Below are positions 25,666-37,822 of a stretch of 64,000 nucleotides of DNA, one piece after another. Each line of letters opens with the position of its first letter. Position 1 is the first letter of the stretch. The position numbers and the translations under genes were made by a program. The stretch covers positions 19,079-83,078 of the forward strand of contig JAFLDO010000021.1 in assembly GCA_017302455.1 (NCBI GenBank), in the 5' to 3' direction. Source of the stretch: Accumulibacter sp. GTDB lineage: Bacteria > Pseudomonadota > Gammaproteobacteria > Burkholderiales > Rhodocyclaceae. The notes below the pieces were generated by a model. It did not search any database and was not told the DNA's origin. It saw only the letters and a list, made by a program, of their open reading frames with translations.

Positions 25666-27420
25666 TCAGCCGAGGGAGCCGGACGCCTTCCTGCGGGCCG
25701 TCTGCCTGGCCTGTTTGCGTCGGTACATGTCGGCGTCCGAGCACTGAAGCAGGGATTCCACGTCTTGCCCATCGTCCGGGTAGATCGCCAGGCCGACCGC
25801 GGCGCCGGCTCTTGCCCCCGTCGCCGTCGGTGCCAGCGACAGCAGCGGTGTCTCCAGCAGGTGCTCGAGTTTGCTGCGCGCGCTCTCGGCGTCCTGGCGA
25901 TTGTGCACGGCATCCAGCATGACGACAAACTCGTCGCCGGCGTAACGCGCCACCATGTCTCGACTGCGCAAGCCGCCGAGCATGCGCTGCGCTGTTTCCT
26001 GCAGCACCTTGTCGCCGACATCGTGGCCGAAACTGTCGTTGATATGCTTGAAATCGTTGAGGTCGATGAAGAGGATGGCGAAAGGGCGGGGGTCGGCGAC
26101 GGCGTGCTGCTGGACGAGGCGGTCGTCGACCCGGCGCAGGAAGGCCTCGCGGTTGGCCAGACCGGTCAGTCGGTCGCTCAGCAGTTTGCTTTGCATCGCC
26201 CGGAAGCTCTTGGCGAGATCACCGATTTCGTCACGCCGAGTGACGTCCAGTGTCGCGTTGAAGTCGCCGTCGCCGACGTTGCGCGCGGCGGTCGCCAGCC
26301 GTTTGAGGTCGCCGGCGACCACCGACAGGACCATCAGGCCGATCACCACGGTCATCAACGATGCCAGCAGGGCGAGTCCGACGTTGCGCTGGTAGCTCTG
26401 CGTGACACCGCCAAGGAAGTCGCTGCGCGGGACAGCGATGACGATCGTCCAGTCCAGTCCGGCGGCATCCTGAAGGCGGGCGTAGGCCGCTTCCACCGGT
26501 TGGTCGTCGGCGGTGGCGAAAACGGCCGTACGGGGATGGGTGGCAGCCGCGGAATCAGGCAGCAGCTTGCGGATCTCGCGGTAGCTGTCTACCACCAGCG
26601 GATCCGCACTGGCCTCCGCGTTGAGTCGGGCGTTGCCGCCGGCGGCGTCCTTGCGCAAGTGCGGGCCGCGCGACGTGCCGATCAGGTTGCCGTCCGGTTC
26701 GACCACGTAGGCGATGCCGTTGGCGGTCAGTTTCAGCGAGCGCAGGAACTGGTTGACCTGTTGCAGCGACAGATCGGTAGCCACGACGCCCTGGAACTCA
26801 CCCAGCGCGTTGTTGACCCGGCGCGCACGCGTGGCGACGAGCTCCTCGGTCTTGAAATCAATATAGACCGAGGTCCAGGTGTGCAGGGCTGAACTCTGTC
26901 CGGACTTGAACCAAGGCCGCTCACGTGGTTCGAAGACGCGGGTTTCGCTTACCGGCTCGCGCAACTCGCCAGCGATTCCGCTAAAGCGATAGATCCTTCG
27001 CGGGCCCTTGCCGCTGGTCCGCAGGCGCAGTTCGGCTTCCGTCTCCGAATGTCGCCAGAGGCCGAAGAACTCGCCGTTCCGATCGCCATAGTAGGCATAG
27101 TGATTCGGATCCCGATGCACCGAGGTGGCCAGCCAGAAGCGCGTACGCAGATTGTCCAGGTCGGCCCCGATGTGCTCAGGCGCGGCCACGCCACTGGGAA
27201 AGGCAGTTTCGAGAACGGCGCTGGCCCCGAACACATGCCGCTCGGCCGCCTGAGCGATACGGTATACCATCTCCGAGAGCAACTGGTTCGACAGCGTATC
27301 GACAGCCACGCGGCCTGCCGAATAGGACAGTCCGCCGATGGCTGCGGCCAAGAACAGAACCAGGACCACGTACGGCACGGTCAGCATCTGCCGCAGTGAA
27401 AGAAATTGAAGCAACTTCAT
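25666..27420 (-). CDS. Membrane diguanylate cyclase with periplasmic sensor, HAMP and GGDEF domains
   Basis: Predicted to make cyclic di-GMP. 584 aa. Residues 13-35 form a membrane span and about 40-340 a periplasmic double-Cache-like sensor (FEPRERPWFKSG and WTSVYIDFKTEELVATRARRV are typical). A second span near 345-370 is followed by HAMP (LATAARNVGDGDFNATLDVTRRDEIGDLAKSF). The GGDEF domain has RYAGDEFVV near residue 490, an AGDEF variant usually still active. An RSRD I-site lies five residues before it, implying product inhibition. DRLTGLANR and DLNDFKHINDSFGHDVGD are present. No EAL domain. Ligand unknown. Confidence 0.92.
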   Translation of the reverse strand: MKLLQFLSLRQMLTVPYVVLVLFLAAAIGGLSYSAGRVAVDTLSNQLLSEMVYRIAQAAERHVFGASAVLETAFPSGVAAPEHIGADLDNLRTRFWLATSVHRDPNHYAYYGDRNGEFFGLWRHSETEAELRLRTSGKGPRRIYRFSGIAGELREPVSETRVFEPRERPWFKSGQSSALHTWTSVYIDFKTEELVATRARRVNNALGEFQGVVATDLSLQQVNQFLRSLKLTANGIAYVVEPDGNLIGTSRGPHLRKDAAGGNARLNAEASADPLVVDSYREIRKLLPDSAAATHPRTAVFATADDQPVEAAYARLQDAAGLDWTIVIAVPRSDFLGGVTQSYQRNVGLALLASLMTVVIGLMVLSVVAGDLKRLATAARNVGDGDFNATLDVTRRDEIGDLAKSFRAMQSKLLSDRLTGLANREAFLRRVDDRLVQQHAVADPRPFAILFIDLNDFKHINDSFGHDVGDKVLQETAQRMLGGLRSRDMVARYAGDEFVVMLDAVHNRQDAESARSKLEHLLETPLLSLAPTATGARAGAAVGLAIYPDDGQDVESLLQCSDADMYRRKQARQTARRKASGSLG

Positions 27421-27704
27421 TGGCTTTCGCCCGGAGCGGGTCGGTGGAAGGCGTGCGGGGGAGGGTGAGCACGCGGCGCTTGGCTGAACTCCCGTCAGTC
27501 GAATCGGCAGTCAGACAGCAGGTCTGACGAGGGACCCGGTCACGCAAATGCTATCGCCGTCGGCATCACGCCGCGGTGACTAATGTCACGCCGCAAGGCC
27601 GGCCGCCATTGGCTCCCGGCCGTCATCAGGGGGCTGGTGGCGAGACCCGCTCGCCCAGGCGGGATCGTATCCCCGATCAGTGGGCAGGCAGGGACTGTTC
27701 CGGC

Positions 27705-28124
27705 TCAGTCCGGTTGCCGCGGCAGGTCAGAAGCTGCCCTGACACTCGGCACATAGGCGAAGTCGGCGATCAGGATATGATTGTAAAACCAGCCGTTGAT
27801 CAGAAACTTGACCGCCTCGGCAATCTCGTCGAGCGTCATCTGCTTGGCGTTCTCGAGCAGGTCGAAGAGCATTCGACGGAACTCGGCGTGCAGGCGCTTA
27901 TGTGCCTCCAGGCCGGGGTAGCGGCACGCGGCCATCATTTCCTCTTCCTCGCGAAGATGCACCTTGACGTACTCGGTGAGCATCGCCAGGGACTTCAGCA
28001 CCCGGATCTGTTCGCCGTCGCCCGCGAAGGTGGCGGCAAGCTCGAACAACTGCCGATGTTGCGCATCGATCTCCGGCAAACCCACTTCGATCTTCGATGA
28101 CCACTCCGCCAGCTCAAATTTCAT
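27705..28124 (-). CDS. Bacteriohemerythrin
   Basis: Di-iron oxygen-binding protein of 139 aa. The ligand set is complete: H23 (DAQHRQLF), H56 and E60 (VHLREEE), H75 and H79 (EAHKRLH), H116 and D121 (NHILIAD). Likely roles from the family are oxygen storage, delivery or sensing in a microaerobic organism. It stands alone between a diguanylate cyclase and an ABC-F gene on the same strand; the 284-nt gap upstream of the cyclase side shows no gene. Confidence 0.93.
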   Translation of the reverse strand: MKFELAEWSSKIEVGLPEIDAQHRQLFELAATFAGDGEQIRVLKSLAMLTEYVKVHLREEEEMMAACRYPGLEAHKRLHAEFRRMLFDLLENAKQMTLDEIAEAVKFLINGWFYNHILIADFAYVPSVRAASDLPRQPD

Positions 28125-28166
28125 CTAACCTGCTCCATGCGTTTCAGTAAGGGTCACGCCAGCCGC

Positions 28167-30116
<1,950 letters not shown>

Positions 30117-30197
30117 GCAGGGGAACTCCAGTCAATTGTCCGGCGGCAACGGTTGGGCAGTACGCAGCGATCGGCTCTGCATCCGCGTCGGCGTGCC

Positions 30198-31067
30198 TCA
30201 GCGGAAGATCACGGTCTTGTTGGCATGCACCAGAACACGGTCTTCGAGGTGGTAGCGCAGCCCGCGCGCCAGGACAGCTTTCTCGATGTCCTTTCCGTAG
30301 CGGACCATGTCGTCGATCGTGTCGGAATGATCGATGCGAATGACGTCCTGCTCGATGATCGGCCCCTGGTCCAGGTCCTTGGTGACGTAGTGGCAAGTCG
30401 CCCCGATCAGCTTGACGCCGCGCTGGTGGGCCTGATGGTAGGGGCGGGCACCGACGAAGCTGGGCAGGAAGGAGTGGTGAATGTTGATCATCTGCCCCGG
30501 GTAGCAGTCGCAGAGGTCGGGGGGCAGAATCTGCATGTAGCGCGCGAGGACCATCGTGTCACCCTTGACTTCTTCGTAGATGCGGCGGATTTCGTCGTAG
30601 GCGGCTTGCCGGTTGTCCGGGTTGACCGGCACGTGGTGGAAGGGTATGCCGTGCCATTCGACCAGGGCCTTGAAGGCGTCGTGATTCGATATCACGCACG
30701 GGATCTCGATGTCCAGTTCCTTTGACTGCCAGCGTGAGAGCAGGTCGTAGAGGCAGTGCTCCTGCTTGCTGACCATGACCACGACGCGCCGTTTGACTGC
30801 CGAATCGGTAATTCGCCAATCCATCGACAAGGACTCGGCGAGTGGCCGGAAGCGTTCGCGGAATTCGGCGAGGTGAAAAGGCAGCGAGTCAGCTCTGACT
30901 TCCATGCGCATGAAGTAGCGGCCGTCATTGCCGCCGCCGTCGTCTGCGTGGTAGCTCGACTCGAGGATCCAGCCCTGATGCTGGGCAATGAAACCCGAGA
31001 CGCGTGCGATGATGCCGACCTGATCCGGGCAGGATCCCGACAAGGTGTAGAAACGTTTTGAGTGCAT
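30198..31067 (-). CDS. purU: Formyltetrahydrofolate deformylase PurU
   Basis: Hydrolyses 10-formyl-THF to THF and formate, balancing one-carbon units and supplying formate for PurT. 289 aa. The N-terminal ACT domain (LSGSCPDQVGIIARVSGFIAQHQGWILESSYHAD) precedes a formyltransferase-like domain with VISNHDAFK, MINIHHSFLPSFVGARPYHQA and GATCHYVTKDLDQGPIIEQDV, containing the catalytic Asn/His/Asp. It starts 12 nt after thrH on the same strand, so the two are probably co-transcribed. Confidence 0.95.
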   Translation of the reverse strand: MHSKRFYTLSGSCPDQVGIIARVSGFIAQHQGWILESSYHADDGGGNDGRYFMRMEVRADSLPFHLAEFRERFRPLAESLSMDWRITDSAVKRRVVVMVSKQEHCLYDLLSRWQSKELDIEIPCVISNHDAFKALVEWHGIPFHHVPVNPDNRQAAYDEIRRIYEEVKGDTMVLARYMQILPPDLCDCYPGQMINIHHSFLPSFVGARPYHQAHQRGVKLIGATCHYVTKDLDQGPIIEQDVIRIDHSDTIDDMVRYGKDIEKAVLARGLRYHLEDRVLVHANKTVIFR

Positions 31068-31079
31068 CGAGTGGTTTGT

Positions 31080-31697
31080 CTAGGCTGGCGCGCGAGCCAC
31101 GAAAGCTTTGTCGATCTCGCTACGCAGTTCGCTGTAGGAACGCGTCACCGGGAACTGCGGGAACTCGCGGATCACGTTCTCGGGTGGGTGGAAGAGGATG
31201 CCGGCGTGCGCTTCGCCGAGCATTGCCGTGTCATTGTAGGAATCGCCCGCTGCGACGACCGTGAACCTGAGATCCTTAAGGCGCCTTACGGCCTCACGTT
31301 TCTGGTCAGGCATGCGCAGCCGGTAGTTGACCAACCGGCCGCTGGCATCGGCTTCCAGGCTGTGGCAGAAGAGCGTTGGCCAGCCAAGTTGCCGCATCAG
31401 CGGGTGGGCGAACTCGTAGAACGTATCCGAGAGAATGATCAGCTGGTAGTTCTCACGCAGTCCATCGACGAAGGATCGGGCACCTTCGAGCGGGCCCATT
31501 TCAGCAATGACTCTCTGGATGTCGGCGAGGCCAAGCCGGTGCTCGGCCAGCAGACGCAGCCGATACTTCATCAGCTTGTCGTAGTCGGGTTCGTCTCGGG
31601 TGGTCAGCCGTAACTCGGGAATTCCGGTCCGGGTAGCGAACTCGATCCAGATTTCGGGGACCAGTACGCCTTCGAGGTCGAGGCAAACGATGTGCAC
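31080..31697 (-). CDS. thrH: Bifunctional phosphoserine phosphatase/homoserine phosphotransferase ThrH
   Basis: HAD-family enzyme that dephosphorylates phosphoserine and can transfer the phosphate to homoserine. 205 aa, the normal family length. The motif I form CLDLEGVLVPEIWIEFA (DLEGV in place of DxDGT) is diagnostic. ILSDTFYEFAHPLMRQLGWP and VVAAGDSYNDTAMLGEAHAGILFHPPENV supply the other HAD motifs. GTG 31697 is chosen: it matches the family N-terminus and GGGAG lies upstream; an ATG further upstream would add 58 unrelated residues. First gene of thrH-purU. Confidence 0.93.
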   Translation of the reverse strand: MHIVCLDLEGVLVPEIWIEFATRTGIPELRLTTRDEPDYDKLMKYRLRLLAEHRLGLADIQRVIAEMGPLEGARSFVDGLRENYQLIILSDTFYEFAHPLMRQLGWPTLFCHSLEADASGRLVNYRLRMPDQKREAVRRLKDLRFTVVAAGDSYNDTAMLGEAHAGILFHPPENVIREFPQFPVTRSYSELRSEIDKAFVARAPA

Positions 31698-31737
31698 GGG
31701 CGAACTCCCAGTGGCCGAGCATTGGCCGAAAGACGCG

Positions 31738-31766
31738 ATTCTAACAAACGGGCTTGGCTTTGTCAG
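31738..31766 (-). promoter_or_regulatory. sigma-70 promoter for thrH-purU
   Basis: On the minus strand CTGACA (31761-31766), 17 nt, then TAGAAT (31738-31743). Five of six matches in both hexamers, predicting a leader of about 35 nt. Confidence 0.65.
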
Positions 31767-31807
31767 ACTACAGCCCTGCTCATGCCTGCCTTGAGGCCTC
31801 CGCGTCC

Positions 31808-31836
31808 TTGAGTTTTGTCGGCCGATTCCGCATAGT
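31808..31836 (+). promoter_or_regulatory. Candidate promoter for tex
   Basis: TTGAGT (31808-31813), 17 nt, then CATAGT (31831-31836). About 48 nt before the tex ATG and back-to-back with the thrH promoter. Confidence 0.35.
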
Positions 31837-31883
31837 GCGCGCTCTCTTTTCTTGCGCCTGTCCACTTTCAACTGTCGCCACCG

Positions 31884-34220
31884 ATGCTGCCACCAATGCT
31901 GCTACCGATCGAAGAACGAACGAGCGAGAGAATCGCCCGGAGAATTGCCGAGGAAATCGGCTGCCGTCCACCCCAGGTTCTGGCCACCGCCGCGCTACTC
32001 GACGAAGGCGCCACGGTGCCCTTCATTGCCCGCTACCGAAAGGAAGTCACCGGCGGTCTCGACGACATCCAGCTGCGCCTGCTCGACGAACGCCTGACCT
32101 ACCTGCGGGAGATGGAAGAACGTCGGACAGCCATTCTCCACTCGATCGACGAACAGGGACAGCTCAGCCCGGAACTGGCCGCCGAGATCAAGGCCGCTGA
32201 AACCAAGCAGCGCCTTGAAGATCTCTACCTGCCGTACAAGCCCAGGCGACGCAGCAAGGCGCAAGTCGCTCGCGAGGCCGGTCTTGCGCCGCTCGCCGAA
32301 GCCTTGCTTGCCGACCCGGGCTTGTCGCCCGAAGAAGAAGCGGAGCGCTACCTGAATGGCGAAGCCGGTTTTGCCGATGCGCGCAGCGTCCTCGACGGGG
32401 CCCGCCAGATCCTGATGGAGCAGTTCGCCGAAGACGCCGAACTGCTCGGCGAGCTACGTGCTTACCTCGAAGCGCACGGGGTCGTGAAGTCGACGGTCGT
32501 CGTCGGCAAGGAAAGCGAAGCGGCCAAGTTCCGGGACTATTTTGCCTACTCGGAAGCGATCGCCGCCATCCCCTCCCATCGCGCCCTGGCGCTCCTGCGC
32601 GGACGCAACGAAGACATGCTGCAACTGGCTCTGCTACTCGACAGCGATGTCGACGACAAGGCCAGTGGCGGCCCCAACCCCTGCGAAGCGCGCCTGGCGC
32701 GGCGCTACGGCATCGTGGACCGGGGCCGGCCGGCCGACCGCTGGCTCGCCGACACGGTACGCTGGGCCTGGCGAATCAAGATCTCCTTGCATCTCGAACT
32801 GGAACTGATGAACGCGCTGCGCGAGCGCGCCGAGGCCGAAGCGATCCGCGTCTTCGGTGCCAATCTCAAGGACCTCCTGCTTGCCGCACCCGCCGGCAAA
32901 CACGCGACCATGGGTCTCGATCCCGGACTGCGCACGGGCGTCAAGGTCGCCGTCGTCGATGCTACGGGCAAGCTGCTCGACACCGCCACAATCTACCCGC
33001 ATGAACCTCGCCGTGACTGGGACGGTTCGCTGCACACGCTGGCCGGGCTGGCGGCTAGACATCGGGTCGACCTGATCAGCATAGGCAACGGCACGGCCTC
33101 GCGCGAAACCGACCGCCTCGTCGCCGACCTGATCCGCCAGCAGCCGGCACTGCACTTGCGCAAGATGGTGGTTTCCGAGGCCGGCGCTTCGGTCTATTCC
33201 GCATCGGAGTACGCCTCGCGTGAATTCCCGGACATCGACGTCAGCCTGCGCGGCGCCGTTTCGATTGCCCGCCGCTTGCAGGATCCGCTGGCCGAACTGG
33301 TGAAGATCGATCCCAAGTCGATCGGTGTCGGCCAGTACCAACACGACGTCAGCCAGACCCGGCTGGCGAGAGCGCTCAACGCTGTGGTCGAGGACTGCGT
33401 GAACGCCGTCGGTGTCGACGTCAATACCGCCTCGGCGCCGCTGCTGACCCGAGTCTCGGGACTCAGCCCGACGCTGGCGGCAAACATCGTTGCCCACCGC
33501 GACACGCATGGCGCCTTCGCCAACCGGCAGGCACTCAGGGCGGTGCCTCGCCTCGGCGAGAAGACCTTCGAACTGGCCGCCGGCTTCCTGCGCGTCAACG
33601 AAAGTGACAACCCGCTCGACGGCTCGGCGGTACACCCGGAAGCCTATCCGCTCGTCGAACGTATTCTCGCCGACCTCAGGAAGAGCATCCGCGACATCAT
33701 CGGCGACTCGCGCATGCTCAGAACGCTGGAACCGGAAAGATTCATCGACGACAAGTTTGGCCTGCCCACCGTCCGCGACATCCTCCGGGAACTCGAGAAA
33801 CCCGGCCGCGACCCGCGCCCGGAGTTTCGGGCGGCGACGTTCCGGGAAGGCGTCGAGCAGGTCAAGGATCTGCAGCCGGGAATGATCCTCGAAGGCGTCG
33901 TCACCAACGTCGCCAACTTCGGTGCCTTTGTCGACATCGGCGTGCATCAGGACGGTCTGGTGCATATCTCGGCCATCGCCGACCGCTTCGTCAAGGATCC
34001 GCGCGCCGTCGTCAAGGCCGGCGACGTAGTCAAAGTCAAGGTGCTCGAGGTCGACCTGGCGCGCCAGCGCATTGCGCTGAGCATGCGACTCGCCGACGAG
34101 GTGCCGACGGCTTCGACGGCTGCTGCCGCACCGGCCTCGGCCAGGGCCCGGCAGCACCAGCACAGCCAGCCTGCGCCGACAGGCGCCATGGCCAGTGCCT
34201 TTGCCCGGCTGAAACGCTGA
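31884..34220 (+). CDS. tex: Transcription accessory protein Tex
   Basis: Nucleic-acid-binding protein affecting transcription and stress tolerance. 778 aa with an N-terminal helical Tex domain ([34 protein letters not shown]). Next come a YqgF/RuvX-like domain ([32 protein letters not shown]), helix-hairpin-helix repeats ([28 protein letters not shown]) and a C-terminal S1 domain ([33 protein letters not shown]). The Ala/Gln-rich tail is variable. Start may be ATG 31884 or 31896. Followed 102 nt later by the SNF2 gene on the same strand. Confidence 0.96.
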   Translation: MLPPMLLPIEERTSERIARRIAEEIGCRPPQVLATAALLDEGATVPFIARYRKEVTGGLDDIQLRLLDERLTYLREMEERRTAILHSIDEQGQLSPELAAEIKAAETKQRLEDLYLPYKPRRRSKAQVAREAGLAPLAEALLADPGLSPEEEAERYLNGEAGFADARSVLDGARQILMEQFAEDAELLGELRAYLEAHGVVKSTVVVGKESEAAKFRDYFAYSEAIAAIPSHRALALLRGRNEDMLQLALLLDSDVDDKASGGPNPCEARLARRYGIVDRGRPADRWLADTVRWAWRIKISLHLELELMNALRERAEAEAIRVFGANLKDLLLAAPAGKHATMGLDPGLRTGVKVAVVDATGKLLDTATIYPHEPRRDWDGSLHTLAGLAARHRVDLISIGNGTASRETDRLVADLIRQQPALHLRKMVVSEAGASVYSASEYASREFPDIDVSLRGAVSIARRLQDPLAELVKIDPKSIGVGQYQHDVSQTRLARALNAVVEDCVNAVGVDVNTASAPLLTRVSGLSPTLAANIVAHRDTHGAFANRQALRAVPRLGEKTFELAAGFLRVNESDNPLDGSAVHPEAYPLVERILADLRKSIRDIIGDSRMLRTLEPERFIDDKFGLPTVRDILRELEKPGRDPRPEFRAATFREGVEQVKDLQPGMILEGVVTNVANFGAFVDIGVHQDGLVHISAIADRFVKDPRAVVKAGDVVKVKVLEVDLARQRIALSMRLADEVPTASTAAAAPASARARQHQHSQPAPTGAMASAFARLKR

Positions 34221-34322
34221 GCCGGTCGGCACTCGCCCGCCTCCGCTACAATAGCGAATCCGCCAGCCACCAGCGCGGTCTCCCGCAGAACCCTCCGACC
34301 AGCCCGCACGCTTACCGACACC

Positions 34323-36851
34323 ATGCCCACGACACCCGGAAAAGCCAGTACCCGAGGCCGCAAGGCGGCCGCCCGAGGCGCTGCCGAACCTCGCCTCTCT
34401 CGCCAGCGCAAACCCGCCGACCTGCCGGTCGACGAGTGGCAGCGGGCGTTGCGCCGACAGTTCGGCCGCGAGCAGCCGTTTGCCCTCGAGAACCTCGGCG
34501 ACGACCCGGTGTTCTCCGAGTTCGCGGTGTTCAACCCGGCCAGCCGCCGACGCTACCGCGTGGTGATTCGCGGCCGGCTTCCCGGTGACAACCACTGCTC
34601 GTGTCCGGACTTCGCGACCAACGACCTGGGCACCTGCAAGCACGTCGAGTTCGCCCTCGCCCAGTTGACGGCCCAGGCGGGCGGCAGCAAGGCCCTCGCC
34701 GCCGGCTTCCAGGGATCGTTCAGCGAACTCTTCCTGGACTATGCCGGGCAGCGACGGGTTCGCCTGCGTCTCGGCAGCGAATTCCCCATCGCCCTGCAGC
34801 CGATGGTGCGGCAGTTGTTCGATCACGCCCACGGCTGGCAGCTCTCGCCGCAACACTTCGCCGATCTGCCGGCCCTCGTCGACCAGGTGCGCGCAACGGG
34901 CCACGAGTTACGCTGCGATGAGGACGCGCTCGCCTACGTTGCCGAAGTCCGCGACGCCGAGATACGCCGACAAGCCCTCGCCGACGCCTACCCACAGGGC
35001 GCCGACAGTCCTGGGCTGGCGACACTGCTGAAAGTCGCGCTCTATCCCTACCAGCGTGCCGGCGCACTGTTCGCCGCGCGCGCCGGGCGTGCCCTGATCG
35101 GCGACGAGATGGGCCTCGGCAAGACCGTCCAGGCGCTCGCCGCGATGGAGATTTTTGCCCGTCATTTCGCCGCCGCACGCGTGCTGATCGTCTGCCCGAC
35201 CTCGCTCAAGCACCAGTGGGAGCGCGAGATCGCGCGCTTCACCGAGCGCCGCGCGACGGTCATTGGCGGCCTGCGCGCCATTCGCCAGGCGCGCTACGCC
35301 CAGGACGACTTCTGCAAGATCACCAACTACGAAACGGTCAGCCGCGACCTCGACCTGATCGAAGCCTGGGCACCGGACCTGGTGATCGTCGACGAAGCCC
35401 AGCGCATCAAGAACTGGAACACGATCGCCGCGCGAGCGCTCAAGCAGATCGACAGCCCCTACGCGGTGGTGCTCACCGGCACGCCGCTCGAGAACCGGCT
35501 CGAAGAGCTGATCTCGATCGTCCAGTTCGTCGATCAGCACCGCCTGGGGCCGACCTGGCGTCTGCTCGACGAACACCAGCAGCGCGATGAGCGTGGTCGC
35601 GTCATCGGCTACCGCGACCTGCACCGGATCGGCGAAACGCTGGCACCGATCATGCTGCGCCGGCGCAAGGCGGAAGTTCTCGAACAACTCCCCGAACGTG
35701 TCGACAACACCCTGTTCATGCCGATGACGCCTTTGCAAGCCGACCACCACGAGGAAAACCGTGCCCAGGTGGCGCGGATCGTTCATCGCTGGCGGCACAC
35801 CGGTTTCCTCTCGGAGAAGGACCAGCTGCGTTTGCACTGCGCCTTGCAGAACATGCGCATGTCCTGCAACAGCAGCTTTCTGCTCGACCACCAGACCGAC
35901 GACGGTTTCAAGGCCGACGAACTGATCGCTCTGCTCGACGACATTTTCAGCGATCCGCAAGCCAAGGTCGTCGTCTTCAGCCAGTGGTTGCGCACGCACG
36001 AACTCATCATCCGCCGCCTCGCCGGCCGTGACTGGCAGCATGTTCTCTTCCACGGCGGCGTCCCGGGCGACAAGCGCGGCGCGCTGGTCGACCGCTTCAA
36101 CAACGATCCTGCCTGCCGGGTATTTCTCAGTACCGACGCCGGCGGCGTCGGCCTCAACCTGCAACACGCCGCGGCTGTGGTGGTAAACATGGACCTGCCG
36201 TGGAATCCCGCCGTGCTCGAACAGCGCATCGGTCGCGTTCATCGTCTGGGTCAGACACGCGGCGTGCAGGTGATCAACTTTGTCGCCAGGGGAACCATCG
36301 AGGAGGGCATGCTGTCCGTGCTCGCCTTCAAGCAGTCGCTCTTCGCCGGCGTCCTCGATGGCGGCGACAGCGACATCGTCCTGCAAGGCACCCGCCTGTC
36401 GAAATTCATGGAGACGGTCGAGCAGGTTGCCGGCGCGATGGAAACCGAGGCGGCCAGCGAAGACGACAACCAGGGTGTTCAACCGCTGGACGCGATGCCG
36501 GAAGCAGAACCCGGCGGCGAGGCCGAGGAACTCGTCGAGGCGAGGGCGGCGGCCCCAACCGGCGCCGCTGCCGGCCAACCCACCGCCGACCTCGGCAGCG
36601 TGACGCCGGATCAATCGGCCACCGCGAGCACGCCCAAGCCGGTCGCCGCCGATCCGTGGGCGCCGCTACTGGCAGCCGGCGCGCAACTGCTCGGCGAGTT
36701 GGCCGCAGCCGCGCAGGGCGAGCGTCAGTCGCCCTGGATACAAACCGACCCGGCCACCGGGCAGCGCTACCTCAAGTTGCCCATGCCCGAGCCGCAGAGC
36801 GTGCAACGCCTCGCCGAAGGACTGCTGAGCCTGCTGGGCGATCGGCGATAG
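34323..36851 (+). CDS. SWIM zinc-finger / SNF2-type helicase
   Basis: Predicted DNA translocase of 842 aa. A basic N-terminus precedes a SWIM finger (CSCPDFATNDLGTCKHVEFA, residues about 95-115). The SNF2 ATPase follows: motif I GDEMGLGKTVQALAA near 260, CPTSLKHQWEREI, DEAQ box IVDEAQRIKNW, LTGTPLENRLEEL. In the helicase C half are VVVFSQWLRTHELI, FLSTDAGGVGLNLQHA and QRIGRVHRLGQTRGVQVINF. An Ala/Pro/Glu-rich linker (about 700-790) leads to a short conserved-looking C-terminus. Bacterial members are of uncertain function: repair, transcription recycling (RapA-like) or defence. No defence partners are adjacent, so housekeeping is favoured. Confidence 0.9.
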   Translation: MPTTPGKASTRGRKAAARGAAEPRLSRQRKPADLPVDEWQRALRRQFGREQPFALENLGDDPVFSEFAVFNPASRRRYRVVIRGRLPGDNHCSCPDFATNDLGTCKHVEFALAQLTAQAGGSKALAAGFQGSFSELFLDYAGQRRVRLRLGSEFPIALQPMVRQLFDHAHGWQLSPQHFADLPALVDQVRATGHELRCDEDALAYVAEVRDAEIRRQALADAYPQGADSPGLATLLKVALYPYQRAGALFAARAGRALIGDEMGLGKTVQALAAMEIFARHFAAARVLIVCPTSLKHQWEREIARFTERRATVIGGLRAIRQARYAQDDFCKITNYETVSRDLDLIEAWAPDLVIVDEAQRIKNWNTIAARALKQIDSPYAVVLTGTPLENRLEELISIVQFVDQHRLGPTWRLLDEHQQRDERGRVIGYRDLHRIGETLAPIMLRRRKAEVLEQLPERVDNTLFMPMTPLQADHHEENRAQVARIVHRWRHTGFLSEKDQLRLHCALQNMRMSCNSSFLLDHQTDDGFKADELIALLDDIFSDPQAKVVVFSQWLRTHELIIRRLAGRDWQHVLFHGGVPGDKRGALVDRFNNDPACRVFLSTDAGGVGLNLQHAAAVVVNMDLPWNPAVLEQRIGRVHRLGQTRGVQVINFVARGTIEEGMLSVLAFKQSLFAGVLDGGDSDIVLQGTRLSKFMETVEQVAGAMETEAASEDDNQGVQPLDAMPEAEPGGEAEELVEARAAAPTGAAAGQPTADLGSVTPDQSATASTPKPVAADPWAPLLAAGAQLLGELAAAAQGERQSPWIQTDPATGQRYLKLPMPEPQSVQRLAEGLLSLLGDRR

Positions 36852-36917
36852 GCGCGATCCGGGAGACCGATTACCGTACCTGCCCGGGCCGGCGCGATCG
36901 CAACAGCGCCCGCCGTT

Positions 36918-37793
36918 TCACTCGCAAGTGACGCTCCAGGCCAGATCGGCGCCACCCTCGGTGCTGCTGTGGCCCAAGCTGATACGCCCACTGCCACGCA
37001 GAATGAAGTCCTCCCGGTTGAGGACCACCTCGCCGTCGGCGTCGGCCTGAACGTAGGTCCCGTTGGTGCTGCTGTCGGTCAACACGAACTTGTCGCGCCG
37101 GAACTCGATTCGCGCATGCGTGCGCGACGCGCATCGCACCTGCAGGGTGATGGTGCAGGCGGAGCCGCGGCCGATCGTGACGGCCTCGTCGCCGGGCCTG
37201 AAGGTCAGCGCGCCATCGACGTAGTCGAGTTGCAGCAACATCGTCGCCGCGCTCAGGTTGGGCACACTGCCGGTGATCACCGTCAGGTTGTCGACCTGCC
37301 AGATGACCTCGCAGATGGCGATCGACTCGGTCTTGCCGCGCACCGGAAAGCTGCCCATGCCGCGCGTCGAATCGCGTAGCTCGGGGGACATCATGTGCGC
37401 CGCCGCCTCGGTGGTGATGATCTGACCGGCCTTGGCCAGGTCGGTAATCCGCGCCGCCGTATTCACGGCATCGCCGAACACATCCCCGCTCTCCTCGATG
37501 AGGGGGCCGGCGTGGAAACCGATGCGGATCGACAGGCCATGCTGTGTCGCCGAGTCATCCTCGGAAATCCGGCTCTGCATCTCGCATGCCGCCTGCGCCA
37601 CCGCGTCCGGGCTCGGAAAGACGCACATCAACTCATCGCCGATCGTCTTGATGACGCGCCCGCCGAACTCGGCGGTGACGGCGCGAAGCACACCGAGACA
37701 AGCGTCCACCAACCGCTTCGCAGCGCTGTCGCCGATCGTTTCGTAGAGCCTGGTGCTACCGGTGATGTCGGCGAAGAGAACCGCCTGTTCCAT
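36918..37793 (-). CDS. Class III adenylate/guanylate cyclase with C-terminal FHA domain
   Basis: 291 aa. Residues 1-165 form a class III nucleotidyl cyclase domain: LFADITGSTRLYETIGD with metal-binding Asp9, then IKTIGDELMCVFPSP with Asp53, and GDAVNTAARITDLAKAGQIITT. Residues about 195-285 form an FHA domain (VTIGRGSACTITL, CASRTHARIEF, TDSSTNGTYVQ), a phosphothreonine-binding module. I infer regulation or targeting by a Ser/Thr kinase; none is in the window. ATG 37793 has AAAGGG upstream and starts at the cyclase core; an in-frame start at 37820 is less likely. Product (cAMP or cGMP) not determined. Confidence 0.88.
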   Translation of the reverse strand: MEQAVLFADITGSTRLYETIGDSAAKRLVDACLGVLRAVTAEFGGRVIKTIGDELMCVFPSPDAVAQAACEMQSRISEDDSATQHGLSIRIGFHAGPLIEESGDVFGDAVNTAARITDLAKAGQIITTEAAAHMMSPELRDSTRGMGSFPVRGKTESIAICEVIWQVDNLTVITGSVPNLSAATMLLQLDYVDGALTFRPGDEAVTIGRGSACTITLQVRCASRTHARIEFRRDKFVLTDSSTNGTYVQADADGEVVLNREDFILRGSGRISLGHSSTEGGADLAWSVTCE

Positions 37794-37822
37794 TTTTGCC
37801 CTTTGACCTCGTATCGGCAAGT

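Noticed and set aside
27576..27604. Inverted repeat GCGGTGAC/GTCACGCCGC in the gap before the diguanylate cyclase
   Set aside because: Imperfect stem, no T-run and no matching operator consensus; not called a terminator or operator.
32634..34904. 756-codon minus-strand open frame opposite tex and the helicase gene
   Set aside because: Shadow of high-GC coding sequence; tex is unmistakable on the plus strand.
34323..36851. SNF2/SWIM helicase as part of a phage defence system
   Set aside because: SNF2 proteins occur in defence systems, but no nuclease, methylase or other partner is adjacent, and the neighbours (tex, cyclase) are housekeeping or signalling.
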